From Herbaspirillum sp. LeCh32-8 (GTDB lineage Bacteria > Pseudomonadota > Gammaproteobacteria > Burkholderiales > Burkholderiaceae_D): a stretch of DNA of 64,000 nucleotides. The DNA lies in the NCBI RefSeq assembly GCF_017814915.1, contig NZ_JAGIPZ010000001.1:869559-933558 (forward strand). The letters run 5' to 3'. The position numbers and the translations under genes are program-made. Every line of letters begins with the position of its first letter. The stretch's first letter is position 1. Under the pieces are notes generated by a model. The model was not told the origin of the DNA. It saw only the letters and a list, made by a program, of their open reading frames with translations, and ran no database searches. Positions 9,635 to 18,839 of the stretch are shown in pieces.

Positions 9635-10012
9635 GCCTTCCATGCCGATCCTGCCGCGCTACGGCAGGATTTCCTTATACCGATAGTCGCAGACCGTATT
9701 ACATGTACGGCGGCAGTCGCATTTACACTCCGAAAAATGCACAAGCCTGGGATCAGGCGTTCATGCCTGGCCTGCGGGCGCGCACCGCAGCGCACCGCAC
9801 TGGGTACACGCCCAAGTCGCCCCGATCCCTGGCGTGCAAATAATTCGAATCAAGATATTCGGAGACACGCATGCCGAGCAGGCGGAGCATCCAGCTTCTC
9901 CGACGGCATCCACTTTTGATGTTCACCTGACGACCGCATGGGAAAGCGAGGGCGTTCTTTCGCCTGCCTTTTCTGCCGCTGGTCGGCCAATGCCAGTTGA
10001 AAGGACCGTTTC
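9635..10012. other. intergenic region before hppD, with a weak terminator
   Basis: 378 bases without a gene. A 9-bp stem (9648-9656 with 9662-9670) followed by TTCCTT probably ends the kinase gene. The rest should carry the hppD promoter; nothing decisive was seen. Confidence 0.55.
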
Positions 10013-11092
10013 ATGAGCGACACAATTCATAACCCGATGGGCCTGGACGGATTCGAGTTCGTCGAATTCGCCGCTCCACGCGCAGGAGAGCTGGAGCCGG
10101 TGTTTGAGCGCTTGGGCTTCACCAAGGTGGCGATGCATCGGTCCAAGCAGGTGGCGCTGTATCGCCAGGGCGACATCAATTTCATCATCAACAACGAACC
10201 CAACAGCTACGCCGCGTACTTCGCGGCCGAGCATGGCCCGTCGGCCTGCGGCATGGCATTTCGCGTCAAGGACGCGCACCAGGCCTATGCCCGCGCGCTG
10301 ACGCTGGGCGCGCAGGCGATGGATATTCCCACCGGGCCAATGGAGCTGCGCCTGCCGGCGATCAAGGGGATCGGCGGCGCGCCGCTCTACCTGATCGACC
10401 GCTATGAAGAAGGCAAGTCTATCTATGACATCGATTTCGAGTTCATCGAGGGTGTCGACCGCCACCCGCAAGGGCATGGCCTCAAACTGATCGATCACCT
10501 GACGCACAACGTCTATCGCGGCCGCATGAGTTACTGGGCCGGCTTCTATGAGCGGCTGTTCAACTTCCACGAGCTGCGCTTCTTTGACATCAAGGGCGAA
10601 TACACCGGCCTGACCTCGCGCGCCATGAGCGCGCCGGACGGCAAGATCCGCATTCCGCTGAACGAAGAGGCGGCCGGCGGCAGCGGCCAGATCGAGGAAT
10701 TCCTGATGCAGTTCAACGGCGAGGGCATCCAGCACATTGCGCTCTTCACCGACGACCTGCTCGCCACGGTCGACCGCCTGCGCGACGCCGGCATGCCGCT
10801 GATGGCTGCGCCGCCGGACACGTACTACGAGATGCTCGATGCGCGCCTGCCCGGCCACGGTGAAGACGCCTCCGAGCTGAAGATGCGCGGCATCCTGCTC
10901 GACGGCGCGATCAGGGAGCAGGGCGAGGCGCGCTTGCTGCTGCAGATTTTCTCCGAGACGGCACTGGGGCCGGTGTTCTTCGAATTCATCCAGCGCAAGG
11001 GTGATGAAGGTTTCGGCGCAGGCAATTTCAAGGCCTTGTTCGAATCCATCGAGCGTGACCAGATCCGGCGCGGGGTGCTGCAGATCGCCTGA
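10013..11092 (+). CDS. hpd: 4-hydroxyphenylpyruvate dioxygenase
   Basis: A 359-aa non-heme Fe(II) enzyme converting 4-hydroxyphenylpyruvate to homogentisate in tyrosine catabolism. The three iron ligands are visible: H162 in [10 protein letters not shown]241 in [11 protein letters not shown], and E324 in [10 protein letters not shown]. The C-terminal [18 protein letters not shown] is the conserved closing helix. ATG 10013 follows GAAAGGA. The next gene downstream is an aromatic-acid-type transporter, which fits a peripheral aromatic pathway; the later enzymes (hmgA, fahA) are not in the window. Confidence 0.96.
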   Translation: MSDTIHNPMGLDGFEFVEFAAPRAGELEPVFERLGFTKVAMHRSKQVALYRQGDINFIINNEPNSYAAYFAAEHGPSACGMAFRVKDAHQAYARALTLGAQAMDIPTGPMELRLPAIKGIGGAPLYLIDRYEEGKSIYDIDFEFIEGVDRHPQGHGLKLIDHLTHNVYRGRMSYWAGFYERLFNFHELRFFDIKGEYTGLTSRAMSAPDGKIRIPLNEEAAGGSGQIEEFLMQFNGEGIQHIALFTDDLLATVDRLRDAGMPLMAAPPDTYYEMLDARLPGHGEDASELKMRGILLDGAIREQGEARLLLQIFSETALGPVFFEFIQRKGDEGFGAGNFKALFESIERDQIRRGVLQIA

Positions 11093-11161
11093 TTTCTCAA
11101 GCCCGTAAAAGCACAAGCGCTCCAGCAGAAGAGCGCCTTCCAACTCGACGGAGACATCACC

Positions 11162-12382
11162 TTGACGCAAATTTCCTCTTCCCGATCAGGCTGGCTGACG
11201 GCCGGCCTGTGCTTTCTTGTCGCCCTGCTGGAGGGTTTCGACCTGCAGTCCGCAGGCATGGCGGCCGCCGGCATCAGCGCCGAATTCCGCCTAACGCCCG
11301 CGCAACTGGGATGGCTGTTCAGCGCCGGCCTGCTGGGCCTGCTGCCCGGCGCACTGTTCGGCGGCATGCTGGCGGACCGTTTCGGGCGCAAACGCGTGTT
11401 GCTGTGTGCGGTTCTGTTGTTCGGCCTGGCCTCGGTCGGCACTGCCTGCGCATGGGACCTGGCCAGCCTGCTGCTGTCGCGCTTCCTGACCAGTGCCGGC
11501 ATCGGCGCGGCATTGCCCCTTGTGATCGCGCTGGCGTCCGAATCCGCCGCACCTGAACACCGCAGCCTTGCCGTCAGCGTCACCTTTTGCGGCATGCCCC
11601 TGGGCGGGGCATGCGCGGCCGCCCTCGGCATGACGGGCGGCCTGTCCGACTGGCGGCTTGTGTTCTACGTAGGCGGTTTCGCGCCGATCGGTGTGGCGTT
11701 CATGCTGGCGTTCTGGCTACCGGAGTCACGGATGTTCCGGCAGCAGGTGCTGCAGCAGCAACTCGATGGCAATGCGCCGGTGGCGAATTTTTCAGAGTTG
11801 TTCGCCGGCGGCTTGTGGCGCTCGACGCTGTTGCTCTGGTTGAGCAGCTTCTTCACGCTGACCGTGTTGTACATGCTGATGAACTGGTTGCCCAGCCTGC
11901 TGCTGGGGCATGGTTTCGGCAGACAGGTGGTGGGGCAGGTACAGATACTGTTCAATCTGTGCGGAGCCTGTGCGGCGGTGCTGACCGGGCGCCTGCTCGA
12001 CCGGGGCCATGTCGCAAGGACGGTTTGCCTGGGCTACGGCGCGATACTGGCAGGCCTCGCCGGCCTGGGGCTGGGGACAAACACCCTCGCGATCCTCGCC
12101 GCCGGCGCCGTCGTCGGCTACGGGCTGATGTGCGGCCAGGCCATCCTCTATGCCGTGGCGCCGACGCTGTATTGCACGCGCGTGCGCGGCACGGGCGTCG
12201 GCCTCTCCGTCGCCGTGGGGCGGCTGGGCTCGATCGGCGGCCCGCTGGTGGCGGGAACGCTGCTGTCAGCCGGCGTCGGGATAGGCGGTATCGTCATGGC
12301 GGTGGTGCCCGGCATCATCATCGCCGCCGGCGGTGCTTATGCGCTTCTCGGGCGTCGGGCCGCATCGGGCAGCAGCCAGTGA
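11162..12382 (+). CDS. MFS transporter, aromatic acid:H+ symporter (AAHS) type
   Basis: A 406-aa, 12-helix inner-membrane symporter. LLEGFDLQSAGMAA in helix 1 carries the family's DxxxxG-like acidic motif, and GGMLADRFGRKR is MFS motif A. It starts at TTG 11162 behind GGAGA, 69 bases after hpd, so it is probably co-transcribed and imports an aromatic acid such as a hydroxyphenyl-pyruvate/acetate. The substrate is inferred only from context. It is convergent with the LysR gene, 3 bases away. Confidence 0.87.
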   Translation: MTQISSSRSGWLTAGLCFLVALLEGFDLQSAGMAAAGISAEFRLTPAQLGWLFSAGLLGLLPGALFGGMLADRFGRKRVLLCAVLLFGLASVGTACAWDLASLLLSRFLTSAGIGAALPLVIALASESAAPEHRSLAVSVTFCGMPLGGACAAALGMTGGLSDWRLVFYVGGFAPIGVAFMLAFWLPESRMFRQQVLQQQLDGNAPVANFSELFAGGLWRSTLLLWLSSFFTLTVLYMLMNWLPSLLLGHGFGRQVVGQVQILFNLCGACAAVLTGRLLDRGHVARTVCLGYGAILAGLAGLGLGTNTLAILAAGAVVGYGLMCGQAILYAVAPTLYCTRVRGTGVGLSVAVGRLGSIGGPLVAGTLLSAGVGIGGIVMAVVPGIIIAAGGAYALLGRRAASGSSQ

Positions 12383-12385
12383 GCT

Positions 12386-13330
12386 TCATGCCGTGTCATG
12401 CGGCGCGGGCTCGCACAGCAGGGCATGCCATCGTCCCGCATGGATCGCGTGGCGCATGACGTCGCGCAGCGTGACGGCCACCTGTTCGATCGCCGGGGAC
12501 TGGGCAAACAGCCGCGACGTGCCGACATACACCGTACGCTGCAGATCGCATCCAGCCAGCGCCACGGCGTCGATCTCCTTGTTGCGCAGCGCGCCCTCGA
12601 GGCCCGCCAGCGGCACGATGGAATAGCCGAAACCGGCCTTGACGGCTTCCAGCAGCAGCGGCGGCGAATTGATTTCCGCCGTCACGCGGCAACGAAGACC
12701 CGCTGCCAACCAATGGCGCTCCAGCATGTCACGCACGGGATTGGGGCTGCTCATCAGGATCATCGGCAGCGCGGCGGCGTTTTCCAACGTCATGGAATCC
12801 TTGTCTTTCAATGACGCATAAGGCCCCACCAGAAACAGCGGTTCGCGCGCGACCGCATGCATCGACAGGCCGCTCCTGGCCATGTCGCTGAAGGTCACCG
12901 CGATATCCAGCTTTCCCTCGCCCAGCAGATTGAGCAGCAGGGAACTGGGCCCTTCCACAATCTCCAGTCGCACCAGACTGAGCCTGGTTCTGACCTCCCG
13001 CAACAACTCGACACCGATCAACGTTGTCAGCGACCAGGGCAGACCGATGGTCACCGTGCCCGCCGGCCCATGGCTGGCCTGGGCGGCAATGGTGCGCGTC
13101 GCCTCGACCTGTTTGAGGATCAGCTTGGCCTGCTGATAGACGGCCAGGCCCGCGGCGGTCGCGGCGACGCCCCTGACGGACCGCTCCAGCAATTTGACGC
13201 CCAGTTCATCTTCCAGCTGATTGACCTGCTGGCTCAATGCCGGCTGCGCGATATGCAGCAACTGCGACGCGCGGGACAAACTGCCGGACTCGATGATGCG
13301 AGATAAATACAAAAGCTGGCGCAGCTGCAT
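12386..13330 (-). CDS. LysR-family transcriptional regulator
   Basis: A 314-aa LTTR. The N-terminal winged helix is clear (SGSLSRASQLLHIAQPALSQ, then the linker helix), followed by a periplasmic-binding-like effector domain (GTVTIGLPWSLTTLIGVELL). ATG 13330 gives the usual MQLRQLLYLSRI start; the frame's upstream extension is not needed. It is divergent from the MHS symporter, which is its most likely target, and convergent with the AAHS transporter. Confidence 0.93.
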   Translation of the reverse strand: MQLRQLLYLSRIIESGSLSRASQLLHIAQPALSQQVNQLEDELGVKLLERSVRGVAATAAGLAVYQQAKLILKQVEATRTIAAQASHGPAGTVTIGLPWSLTTLIGVELLREVRTRLSLVRLEIVEGPSSLLLNLLGEGKLDIAVTFSDMARSGLSMHAVAREPLFLVGPYASLKDKDSMTLENAAALPMILMSSPNPVRDMLERHWLAAGLRCRVTAEINSPPLLLEAVKAGFGYSIVPLAGLEGALRNKEIDAVALAGCDLQRTVYVGTSRLFAQSPAIEQVAVTLRDVMRHAIHAGRWHALLCEPAPHDTA

Positions 13331-13683
13331 GGCGGGCGACCTCTGTGGTCTGGCTAAGGGGCAGCCATGATAGAGCGGAGTGATTCCGGCGCGCGCAAGG
13401 TTCCGTCCAGGAATGAAGACCTTCCGCGAAAGTCGGGCGGTGTTCGGTGCTATTCGATACTCGTTGAACACTGATGTTGATCAGCGCATAGAACGATACG
13501 TAGATCGCCGGGATGAGCGCATCAGCACGGACAGCGCCAACCGAATCGGCACGAAAAGGTGCCAAAACAGCACCGGGATGGAAATGGCCGTCCCTATACT
13601 GCGGCCATTCATAAAGCCACTGCGCGGCCAGCGCGGGACCGTATCCGCCGTCGCGGACGCGGCATACCAGATGGAGACATCCC
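13331..13683. other. divergent promoter region, LysR / MHS symporter
   Basis: 353 bases. It should hold both promoters and LysR binding sites. TATACT at 13595-13600 is a fair -10 for the symporter with no good -35 seventeen bases upstream, as expected for an activator-dependent promoter. No single LysR box could be fixed by eye. Confidence 0.45.
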
Positions 13684-15051
13684 ATGACGACACAATCACC
13701 CCAGTATCAACATCCACATCAACAGGGCGCAGAGCGGGGCGAGGGCGCAGCTGCCGTCGCCACTGCTGCCCAGGCGGGCAGGCGCAATCCCTGGAAGGAG
13801 ATCTGCGCCGCCAGCATCGGCAACGCGCTGGAGTTCTACGACCTGCTGATCTACGGCTATTTTGCGGTGATCATCGGCAAGCTGTTCTTCCCGGCCGACA
13901 ATGAAACCACATCGCTGCTGCTGAGCGTCGGCACCTTCGGCATCTCCTTCGTGATGCGCCCGCTGGGCGCCGTCGTGCTGGGCGCCTATACCGACCTCAA
14001 GGGGCGCAAGGCCTCGCTGACAATGTCGATCGCCATCATGATGGTCGGCACTGCGATGATCGCCTTTGCGCCCACGCATGACCAGGTCGGCCTGCTGTCG
14101 CCCGTCATCGTGATCGTGGCGCGCATGCTGCAGGGCTTCTCCACCGGGGGCGAGTTCGGCGCCGCCACCGCCTTCATGGCCGAACATGCCGACGCCAAAC
14201 GGCGCGGCTTCTTCGCCAGCTGGCAGCTCTCCACGCAAGGCCTGGCCACCGTGCTGGCGGCCGGCATGAGCGCCTTGCTCAGCGTCCTGCTGACGGATGT
14301 GCAACTGGCAGAATGGGGCTGGCGCGTGGCCTTCGCGCTGGGCCTGCTGGTGGGCCCGGTCGGCTTCTACATCCGCAGCCAGATCGACGAGTCGCCCGAG
14401 TTCGAGCGCGCCAAGGCCGCCGCCAAGCCGAGCGACGTATCGCCGTTGAAGACCGTATTGACGCACGAGCGTCTTAACCTGCTGTTGGGCATCGGCGTGG
14501 TCTCCGGCGCTACGGCCTTCAACTACGTGCACAAGCTCTACATGCCCACCTACGCACTCAAGCAGCTGCACATCCCGGCCACCTCATCGTTCCTGGGCGC
14601 GCTGGTCACCGGCGTGATCCTGATGATCGCGGCGCCCGTATTCGGCTCCCTGTCGGACCGGTTCGGGCGCTTTCGCGTGCTGAGCCTGTCGCTGGCGGCC
14701 ATCGGCCTGTCCACCTATCCGCTGTTCTGGGCGCTCAACGCCTGGCCGACGCCACAGACACTGATGACCGTACAAGCCCTGGTCGGCCTGCTGATCGCCG
14801 CCTGCCTGGGACCGATCCCCGCCATGCTCTCCGACATCTTCCCAACCCGCACCCGCGGCACCGGCCTGGCCCTGTCCTATAACTTCTCCGTCACCATCTT
14901 CGGCGGCTTCTCCCCGCTGATAGTGACCTGGATGATCGCCAACACCCACAGCAACATGTCGCCCAGTTTTTATGTGATGGGGACTGCGTTGATTAGCGTG
15001 GTTGCTGTGGTGGTTTTGGGGAGGAGGGCTGGCAGGGGGATGGCTGGTTGA
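13684..15051 (+). CDS. MFS metabolite:H+ symporter (MHS family)
   Basis: A 455-aa, 12-helix inner-membrane transporter related to citrate, shikimate, proline/betaine and alpha-ketoglutarate permeases. Marks: GNALEFYDLLIYGYFAVIIG in helix 1, GAYTDLKGRKASL (motif A), MLQGFSTGGEFGAATAF and FPTRTRGTGLALSYN. ATG 13684 follows GGAGA. A hydrophilic 40-residue N-terminus is unusually long. Substrate unknown. It is probably controlled by the divergent LysR gene. Confidence 0.9.
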   Translation: MTTQSPQYQHPHQQGAERGEGAAAVATAAQAGRRNPWKEICAASIGNALEFYDLLIYGYFAVIIGKLFFPADNETTSLLLSVGTFGISFVMRPLGAVVLGAYTDLKGRKASLTMSIAIMMVGTAMIAFAPTHDQVGLLSPVIVIVARMLQGFSTGGEFGAATAFMAEHADAKRRGFFASWQLSTQGLATVLAAGMSALLSVLLTDVQLAEWGWRVAFALGLLVGPVGFYIRSQIDESPEFERAKAAAKPSDVSPLKTVLTHERLNLLLGIGVVSGATAFNYVHKLYMPTYALKQLHIPATSSFLGALVTGVILMIAAPVFGSLSDRFGRFRVLSLSLAAIGLSTYPLFWALNAWPTPQTLMTVQALVGLLIAACLGPIPAMLSDIFPTRTRGTGLALSYNFSVTIFGGFSPLIVTWMIANTHSNMSPSFYVMGTALISVVAVVVLGRRAGRGMAG

Positions 15052-15294
15052 TGTTGAAGGAGCAGGTAAGTCTTCATGAAAGACAGCTCGTAGACACAGA
15101 CCAAGTAGAAGGGATATATAGGCGCTAGCATCACTGAAACAGCACTTAGTACTGACCAGCGTCGAGAAGAAAGCGGTTCTGGATTTCCGGTCTTGCTAAC
15201 AGCTTAGATACTGTTGCTTGGGTGAAGGCTGCCAATTCTTTTGATAAGCTTTCATATCCAAGCAGGGGGCTTGGGTTGATAAAAAAGGAGGGGT
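15052..15294. other. left edge of the AT-rich defence island
   Basis: 243 bases where composition drops sharply after the symporter. No integrase, repeat or tRNA end was found. On the minus strand a frame ending at 15146 reads GYESLSKELAAFTQATV and looks like ordinary protein, possibly the tail of a gene broken by insertion. The end of this region is an excellent ribosome site (AAGGAGGGG) for the OLD gene. Confidence 0.4.
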
Positions 15295-17016
15295 ATGAAA
15301 ATTCGGCAACTACGCATCCATAACTTTCGTTCAATTATTGATGCAGATATCGAGGTTCACGATTACACCATGCTTGTTGGTGCAAATAATGCGGGCAAAA
15401 GCAATCTCTTCTGTGCACTTAGAGCATTTTACGAAGACATAAAATTCAGCGCGGATGATTTTCCAAAGGTAGGAACATCAGATCAGGAGTCGTGGGTTGA
15501 GATTACTTTTGAACTTGATGATAAAGAGTGCGAAGGACTCGCTGATAAATATCGCAATAGCGACAAGTGCTTAACAGTGAGGAGATATTTTGCATCATCA
15601 GTCAAAGAAGTAAAAAGTACTAACAGCAATATTTACGCCGTCGTTAACGGCACCGCTGACAATGACTTGTTCTACGGTGCTAAAAATGTAAGCACTGCGA
15701 AGGTCGGAAAACTTATCTACATTCCGGCACTAACTACTGCTGCCGAGCAGATGAAGACTACAGGCCCTTCTCCATTGAGAGAGATGTTGAACTTCATGCT
15801 AAAGCGGGTTATGGCGGGAAGTACAGCTTACAACGAGCTTGAATTAGCTTTCAAAAAACTTGACGAAGAATCGAGAGGAGATAACGGTTTCCTGTCAAAA
15901 ATTTCGGGGCCAATAAATCATGCAATTGCTCATTGGGATGTGCAATTCGATATGGGAATTAATCCTATATCACCTGAGGAAATCACCAAGAACTTGGTGC
16001 GACACGGATTTGTTGATGCGATGCTCGGTAGCTCCGTTTTTGCTTTGGAGCGTTACGGCCATGGATTTCAAAGATCTTTCCTGTATGAGTTGTTGAAGTT
16101 GGCGCCTACGTTTGAGGAAGTGAAGTCTGCTCCCAAAAAAGAGTTTGATCCAGATCTGACGCTGATTTTATTTGAAGAGCCGGAGGCATTTCTTCATCCG
16201 AGTCAGCAGGAAAATATGTCGTACCATCTTCGAAGTATCGGGCAGCAGAAAACATCGCAGGTTCTCATCACCTCGCATTCACCACTATTCGCAGGGAAGG
16301 CCGCCGACTCTCTTAGTCAAATCGTCAGGGTCGGGCGTACCAAGGGCGTATCAACCGTTTCACAGATTAAGCGGGAGGCGCTTACCAATGTCTTCGGCGA
16401 GGGAGCAGCATTGATCACGGCTTTGAAGGCATTTGTGGCGGACGAGCAAGTACCACATGCGGCAAAAAAAGCTGCTATTGCTATGTTAGAAAGTGCGCCA
16501 GAAAAGGATGAAGTCGCCTTGCAGGAGGAGCGCTTTCGTTATCAGTTGTGGTTAGACTCGGAGCGATCAGCGATGTTCTTTGCGGATCGTGTATTGCTAG
16601 TCGAGGGGGCTACGGAGAGGGCATTGTTCTCATATTTGCTAGCGCGTGAATGGCACGACCTCACCTTAAAGCGGATTTGTATCGTGGATGTATTGGGTAA
16701 ATACAATTTTCATCGCTACATGTCATTGCTAGATGGATTCTCAATTCCGTACGGTTTAATTTTAGATGATGACAATGGGAAAAATCATCACAAGGCCGTT
16801 AACGACATGCTGGCTAATTTGCCTAATGTTAGTAGGTTGGCCGAGCCTGTTCTAATTCCCGATTGCTTAGAGAGATTCTTGGACACAGATCTTCCAGGCC
16901 GTGATGACAAAAAACCGGTAGAGATTTTAAAGGCGCTAGAGGCGGGGAGTATTGAAGCTAGCAAAATAGCAGCGCTGAGAGAGCTGGTTGAGCGAAGTTT
17001 AGATATCCAAGGTTAG
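15295..17016 (+). CDS. OLD-family ATP-dependent nuclease (AAA ATPase + TOPRIM)
   Basis: 573 aa. The N-terminal SMC/RecF-like ATPase has Walker A GANNAGKS at residues 29-36, Walker B LILFEEPEAFLHP near 291-303, and the ITSHSP His switch near 324-329. The C-terminal TOPRIM domain has LLVEGATE with the catalytic Glu at 437, DVLGKYNF, and the acidic cluster DDD at 491-493. This is the OLD nuclease layout used in phage defence (P2 OLD; GajA of Gabija). ATG 15295 has a strong ribosome site. The next gene starts 11 bases downstream and is not a UvrD helicase, so this is not classic Gabija. Composition is far more AT-rich than the neighbours (24 of 60 bases G+C in 15301-15360). Confidence 0.93.
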   Translation: MKIRQLRIHNFRSIIDADIEVHDYTMLVGANNAGKSNLFCALRAFYEDIKFSADDFPKVGTSDQESWVEITFELDDKECEGLADKYRNSDKCLTVRRYFASSVKEVKSTNSNIYAVVNGTADNDLFYGAKNVSTAKVGKLIYIPALTTAAEQMKTTGPSPLREMLNFMLKRVMAGSTAYNELELAFKKLDEESRGDNGFLSKISGPINHAIAHWDVQFDMGINPISPEEITKNLVRHGFVDAMLGSSVFALERYGHGFQRSFLYELLKLAPTFEEVKSAPKKEFDPDLTLILFEEPEAFLHPSQQENMSYHLRSIGQQKTSQVLITSHSPLFAGKAADSLSQIVRVGRTKGVSTVSQIKREALTNVFGEGAALITALKAFVADEQVPHAAKKAAIAMLESAPEKDEVALQEERFRYQLWLDSERSAMFFADRVLLVEGATERALFSYLLAREWHDLTLKRICIVDVLGKYNFHRYMSLLDGFSIPYGLILDDDNGKNHHKAVNDMLANLPNVSRLAEPVLIPDCLERFLDTDLPGRDDKKPVEILKALEAGSIEASKIAALRELVERSLDIQG

Positions 17017-17027
17017 AGGGGGTGGAT

Positions 17028-18116
17028 ATGAATAATCGGTTAGATGCAGAATGGGTGACGCTCAATGCAATGCGTGGTCTGACGAAAATTGCCTCACATG
17101 GCGATATCGCGAAGTCTACTTATGACAACGCACTGAACCTCGGTGGCGTGTTATATCCTGAACTTTTGGGTGCTGATGCTAGTATTTTGCGCCGGGAGAG
17201 AATGAGCGATATTTCTCGTGAATATCGACAGCGAGCATCATTAAAAACAATCAAAGAGCAAGTTGTTGTTACGCCTTTAGAGCTTCTTCAGGCCGACATG
17301 GCGGATCTTGAGGACCTGCTGTCGCTGGCAAAACAACAGAAATCTGGAAGGTCCGAGACAGATCAATTGCAGCGAAAGTTAGCAGGACTTCGTAAGAGTG
17401 AGAATGAATTAAAACTTGAAAGTCATACGGAAAACCAGTTGATCTTCCGTGACGCACACAACGTCGATAGAGAGATGCCGGCCATTAATTCGGGCAAAGG
17501 CTTTAGGGACTTTGAGTTACCAAACGGAAATGTCTTAAGGGTTCGGGTACTGCACCCTGATCAACCTGAACATATCACTGGAGCAGACTTTATTTACGAG
17601 CGCCATTCTGCTGACGATATGGTCAGCATCGTTGCGATCCAGTACAAGATATGGGAAGAGGATAAGCTGTACTTGAATGATCCCAGAATGCAGACGCAAC
17701 TCGAACGATTAAAGGCGTTTGTATGCGACAGGAATTCGTGTGTAGGCGATAAGGAAGCAGAGACTTATCGCTTTCCTTGTTGTGCAGCTTTTTTACGTCC
17801 GACCGATCGTCTGCAAGATCCAAACCAGAAATTTATTACTCGAGGCGAGCATATTCCTATTTGCAAAATTGAGAAGTATAAAAGTCCTGGTTCGCGAGGA
17901 GGCGACTTGTTGGAATATGAAAAGATTAAGGAGGTATCTCTCTCTGCAGAGACATTTGAATTTTTGTTTAACAATGGAAAAATCGGATCAAGATTGCTGG
18001 CTCAAGATGATTTGCTGGGACTCTATCGTGACTTGGAGATGAATGTGCCGGACGATCGGGTCGTGATACTTGCGCAGGAGTTCGGGAAGCGCAGCTTGTC
18101 AAGAGAAATTGTGTAG
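17028..18116 (+). CDS. unknown partner of the OLD nuclease, possible PD-(D/E)XK-like fold
   Basis: A 362-aa protein of no recognised family. Order seen: helical N-terminus, a charged coiled-coil-like stretch (about 85-130), then a mixed segment ITGADFIYERH and VSIVAIQYKIW. D187 with Q205-x-K207 has the spacing of the hydrophobic-D...QxK core of PD-(D/E)XK nucleases of the Mrr/DUF4365 type; this is suggestive, not proven. A later Cys-containing block (FVCDRNSCVG, RFPCCAAFLRP) could bind metal. ATG 17028 follows GAGGGGGTGG; an in-frame start at 17022 is two codons upstream. It is coupled to the OLD gene and ends inside the terminator stem. Low G+C like its partner. Confidence 0.8.
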   Translation: MNNRLDAEWVTLNAMRGLTKIASHGDIAKSTYDNALNLGGVLYPELLGADASILRRERMSDISREYRQRASLKTIKEQVVVTPLELLQADMADLEDLLSLAKQQKSGRSETDQLQRKLAGLRKSENELKLESHTENQLIFRDAHNVDREMPAINSGKGFRDFELPNGNVLRVRVLHPDQPEHITGADFIYERHSADDMVSIVAIQYKIWEEDKLYLNDPRMQTQLERLKAFVCDRNSCVGDKEAETYRFPCCAAFLRPTDRLQDPNQKFITRGEHIPICKIEKYKSPGSRGGDLLEYEKIKEVSLSAETFEFLFNNGKIGSRLLAQDDLLGLYRDLEMNVPDDRVVILAQEFGKRSLSREIV

Positions 18117-18149
18117 AAAAAAGCCCGCCGAAGCGGGCTTTTTTCTACA
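18112..18149 (+). terminator. perfect bidirectional terminator containing the stop codon
   Basis: A 17-bp perfect inverted repeat (18112-18128 with 18133-18149), loop CGAA, with A6/T6 flanks to a G+C core. The TAG stop of the OLD partner (18114-18116) lies within the left arm. It closes the defence module. Confidence 0.96.
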
Positions 18150-18356
18150 TGGGGAGTAGGTCAGACATGAACACAACAAATTCAACTATTACCTCGGTAA
18201 TGATATTTTACATAATACAAATTATGCGAAATCAAAGAGCAAAATCAAATGGAGGGCGCAGCCCGCAAACGCTCGGAAATAAATACCGCGGTGTCCAGAA
18301 AGTCGCGGCTCTTGGCCATATCACAGCCGAAACTGTTGATTGGCATGGCACGTGAC

Positions 18357-18385
18357 GGAACCGCCTGCGCATGCTTGGCCACTGA
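18357..18385 (+). promoter_or_regulatory. hrp box (HrpL-type promoter), perfect match
   Basis: GGAACC-N16-CCACTGA matches the GGAACC-N15/16-CCACNNA consensus of HrpL-dependent promoters with no mismatch. It lies 74 bases before the lipoprotein start at 18460 on the same strand. Confidence 0.85.
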
Positions 18386-18459
18386 ATGCGACCGGGTTGC
18401 GCTTTCGCTTTCCTGGGCGTTGTGGTTTCCCATTTGCTTTTCTTATCCAGGAGCCTCGC

Positions 18460-18828
18460 ATGACATTCATTTCCGTCGTTCGCCTTTCGGTCGTCGCATT
18501 GTCGCTGCTGTCTTTGCCTGCCTGCACGACGTCTCCCGTTGCCACACTGATGCCGCTTGAGGATGGGACTTACCGCAGCGTGGCGTACTCCGAGAACGAG
18601 CAGCAGGCGCTGGGAAATTCGCTTCGGCTAGCCGAGTCCACTTGCCGCGAGCGCAACCTGAATCATGCCGTCGTCAATGCCGATACGCATTTCCGCGGTC
18701 TGCCGGTGCGTCGCGCCGAGCCGCAGGAGACTGCCGCAGGACTGGCCACATATGTGGCATCGCCACGTTTTCCGTCACTGGTCGCCAATGACGATTATGA
18801 GGCGAAGGTGCACTTCAAATGCGTCTAG
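18460..18828 (+). CDS. small lipoprotein with an hrp-box promoter
   Basis: 122 aa with a lipoprotein signal: hydrophobic residues 5-20 and lipobox LSLPAC (Cys 22). The mature part has a Cys in AESTCRERN and a C-terminal YEAKVHFKC that may form a disulfide. ATG 18460 follows CAGGAG. Family not recognised. The perfect hrp box upstream implies co-expression with the T3SS; a role as an outer-membrane accessory (for example pilotin-like, as HrpT in P. syringae) is conjecture. Confidence 0.82.
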   Translation: MTFISVVRLSVVALSLLSLPACTTSPVATLMPLEDGTYRSVAYSENEQQALGNSLRLAESTCRERNLNHAVVNADTHFRGLPVRRAEPQETAAGLATYVASPRFPSLVANDDYEAKVHFKCV

Positions 18829-18839
18829 CCTGATCCTGG

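Noticed and set aside
13371-13404. GGTTCC with partial hrp-box partner near the LysR gene
   Set aside because: Final A of CCACNNA missing and the target is a housekeeping-type regulator.
15295-18116. Gabija system
   Set aside because: The OLD gene fits GajA, but the second gene shows no UvrD helicase motifs (no Walker A).
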